Source: WHSM01 sp050701635 (GTDB taxonomy: Bacteria > Actinomycetota > Actinomycetes > Mycobacteriales > Micromonosporaceae). From it: a stretch of 34,610 bases of DNA. Positions 33,286-34,610 of this stretch are shown here, one piece after another. Each line of letters begins with the position of its first letter. Positions within the stretch are counted from its first letter, which is position 1. The notes under the pieces were generated by a model that did no database searches, was not told the origin of the DNA, and saw only the letters and a program-made list of their open reading frames with translations. The stretch covers positions 1-34,610 of the forward strand of contig JBOGDF010000009.1 in NCBI GenBank assembly GCA_050701635.1, written 5' to 3'. Made by a program: the position numbers and the translations under genes.

Positions 33286-33606
33286 TCATTCCCCCGTCTC
33301 CGCGACACCGAATTCAGCGTCGATGAGCTGCCACTGGGCACCTGTGACGCGCTTCTTGGCGTGTTGCAGCGCATCGATGATCAGCGCAGCGAGCTGTCTT
33401 TCGTCGTACCCCTGGTACTTGTTTGCGTCGATCCGGATGTCCCGGATCAGGCGGTCGTTTCCGACCACGACCTCGACTCCGCCGTCCGACGACTGGACGG
33501 CAACCGTCAGGCTGCGTGCCTTCTGGTTGGCACGCGCCAGGGTGTGATGCATGCGCTCGAACGTGGCGCGGTTGGATGCGACCCACTCTTCGACAGGATC
33601 GATCAT
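33286..33606 (-). CDS. YbaB/EbfC-like protein (second copy)
   Basis: This 106-residue protein has the YbaB layout. A long N-terminal helix (EEWVASNRATFERMHHTLAR) leads into strands (LTVAVQSSDGGVEVVVGNDR, LIRDIRID) and a final helix (DERQLAALIIDALQHAKKRV). Classical YbaB binds DNA, but the actinobacterial relatives near type VII genes have no proven DNA role. The ATG at 33606 overlaps the stop of the paralogue before it (ATGA), so the two are translated together and may form a heterodimer. Confidence 0.78.
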   Translation of the reverse strand: MIDPVEEWVASNRATFERMHHTLARANQKARSLTVAVQSSDGGVEVVVGNDRLIRDIRIDANKYQGYDERQLAALIIDALQHAKKRVTGAQWQLIDAEFGVAETGE

Positions 33607-33941
33607 GAACGCCCCCGCTCCGGGATCTGACGGCGTGTCAACTCGGTGACGGCGTCGCGCATGACGCCTTCGGCCAGCTTGATGGTGCGTACGATCAGCG
33701 CAGCCATCTCGCGGTGGTCGTGTCGCTTGTGAGCCCCGTCGGCGATGATCAGCTCCCGGAGCCCGCCGTTCGCGTCGAGCCAAACGACGACGTCACCGCA
33801 TGGTGAGGCGATCTTGAATTCGAACTCGGCGAGCTGCCTGCTTGTCCGACTCAGCCCGCTGCCGGCGATGTCTGGGTCGATGGTGATCCCGGCGCCCTCC
33901 AGTTCGCCGATGAGGCGAGCCAGAGCTGCCTTGGTGCTCAT
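33603..33941 (-). CDS. YbaB/EbfC-like protein (first copy)
   Basis: This 112-residue protein has a helical N-terminus (ALARLIGELEGAGITIDPDI), a strand pair with the usual G-D-V-x-V-x-L-D pattern (SPCGDVVVWLDANGGLRELI), and a C-terminal helix (HREMAALIVRTIKLAEGVMR). ATG 33941 has AAGGGA about eleven bases upstream. It is the first intact gene after the mycosin fragment and overlaps the second YbaB-like gene by four bases. Confidence 0.78.
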   Translation of the reverse strand: MSTKAALARLIGELEGAGITIDPDIAGSGLSRTSRQLAEFEFKIASPCGDVVVWLDANGGLRELIIADGAHKRHDHREMAALIVRTIKLAEGVMRDAVTELTRRQIPERGRS

Positions 33942-34028
33942 CAGATTGTCGTTCCCTTCAGCGGGGCGGCCAGGTCGGCGCTCATGTAACAGATCGAACC
34001 CGTTGAATTCGGTGCCTGGTGTGTGCGG

Positions 34029-34493
34029 TCAGCCAGGTGGTGAGGGTCCGCCGACCCGGTGGCCCGGACTGGGTGGGTATGCCGCACCGGTGGGCGTACG
34101 GCGGCGCCTGACCAGGAGTATCCCGAGGACGACCATGACGATGATGACGGCGGCCGCTACCCCACCCAGGACCGGTAGCAGCCAGCTTCGGTCGCCCGTT
34201 GCGTCAACGTCGGGGCTGGCGACTGTGGAGGTCACCGACGGGCTGGAGTTCTTGACGAGCGGGTTGTAGTCGATGTCGGGGATGTCGGCGGTGAGCGCCT
34301 TGAGGGGGTTGACGACGCCGAAGCCGTACTGGGGGTCGCGGCCGGGTGGCCCTTTGTCGTCGGCGGTTTTGATGAGGCGGTTGATCACGCCGTTGGCGGA
34401 CAGGTCGGGGTACTTCGCGCGGATTAACGCTGCCGTCGCTGACACCAACGCGGTCGCGTCGCTGGTGCCGGTGCTGGTGTTGTAAGTGCCGCG
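34029..34493 (-). pseudogene. 3' part of a mycosin-like subtilase gene, 5' part lost
   Basis: About 155 residues match the end of an S8 mycosin, the membrane-bound protease of type VII secretion. The active-site Ser motif is GTSDATALVSATAALIRAKY, then LSANGVINRLIKTADDKGP, YGFGVVNPLKALTADI, a linker, one TM helix (VLGGVAAAVIIVMVVLGILL), RRRR and a short Pro-rich tail. Upstream of RGTYNTST (34,493) the frame no longer reads as a subtilase. The catalytic Asp and His cannot be checked, because the window ends about 117 bases further on. It is therefore either interrupted by an insertion or frameshifted. Confidence 0.72.
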
Positions 34494-34610
34494 TTTTCGA
34501 GGTTGTCCCGGTCTTCGTGGAACTTGAGGTGGCGGTCCCCCACCTGAGTCCTGCCTGGTGGTAGGTCTCGGGTGACCCGCCAAGGAACACCCGAAGGAAG
34601 GGGACCGCTC
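34494..34610. mobile_element. possible insertion-element end inside the mycosin gene
   Basis: The last 117 bases do not continue the mycosin. They contain GGTCCCC and GGGGACC in opposed orientation, and a plus-strand AAGGAAGGGG near 34,594 that looks like a ribosome binding site for a gene starting past the right edge. An insertion sequence oriented to the right is one reading. No transposase residues are visible to prove it. Confidence 0.3.

Noticed and set aside
34494..34610. Group II intron 3' end
   Set aside because: No domain V-like catalytic hairpin can be drawn in the visible bases.

Overview
The window is high-GC DNA from an actinomycete. A soil actinobacterium of the Micromonosporaceae type is the best guess. 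This is an inference from the strong G/C third-position bias, the frequent GTG starts and leaderless promoters, a SAM-IV riboswitch, a soluble poly-HAMP hybrid kinase, a SigB/F/G-type sigma factor and a type VII secretion-like cluster. I saw no rRNA, tRNA or CRISPR array.

Positions 1-9,066 hold signalling genes. An anti-sigma-type ATPase (minus, cut by the left edge) stands back to back with a 1,470-residue soluble hybrid histidine kinase. The kinase's N-terminal half is a 7 x 276-bp in-phase repeat array of HAMP modules, and its stop overlaps the start of a response regulator. A minus-strand cluster of three small reading frames follows; the middle one has no normal start and lies in frame behind the TGA of the first. 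Next come fused relics of a second STAS gene and a second response-regulator gene, then a Fic protein with an operator-like promoter, and a STAS anti-sigma antagonist.

Positions 9,067-13,080 hold a CmpX/MscS-like membrane protein and a split NHEJ locus: Ku divergent from separate LigD-type ligase and polymerase genes. Positions 13,288-24,180 form a polymorphic-toxin island: a secreted DNRLRE/LamG protein, a 2,093-residue secreted RHS protein with an A/T-richer C-terminal toxin cassette, a probable immunity gene, and two frameshifted genes (HEAT-like and DUF1877/YfbM). A 57-bp copy of part of the LigD polymerase gene lies just beyond.

Positions 24,638-30,937 are mostly housekeeping or stress genes: a SigB/F/G-type sigma factor, a class V aminotransferase (cysteine desulfurase-like) behind a SAM-IV riboswitch, a PrsW-type protease, a perfect 25-bp-stem hairpin, a GroES-like protein divergent from an AI-2E/PerM-type transporter, and a small membrane protein. 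Positions 31,066-34,610 are a minus-strand operon of type VII flavour: the broken 3' part of a mycosin-like subtilase, two YbaB-like proteins, two WXG-like or effector-like proteins and a lipoprotein. The mycosin frame is lost near 34,493, where unrelated sequence begins.

The items most worth following are the startless middle frame at 6,220-6,546, the STAS/response-regulator relic, the RHS toxin tail with its immunity gene and decaying neighbours, the riboswitch-controlled desulfurase-like gene, and the interrupted mycosin cluster.
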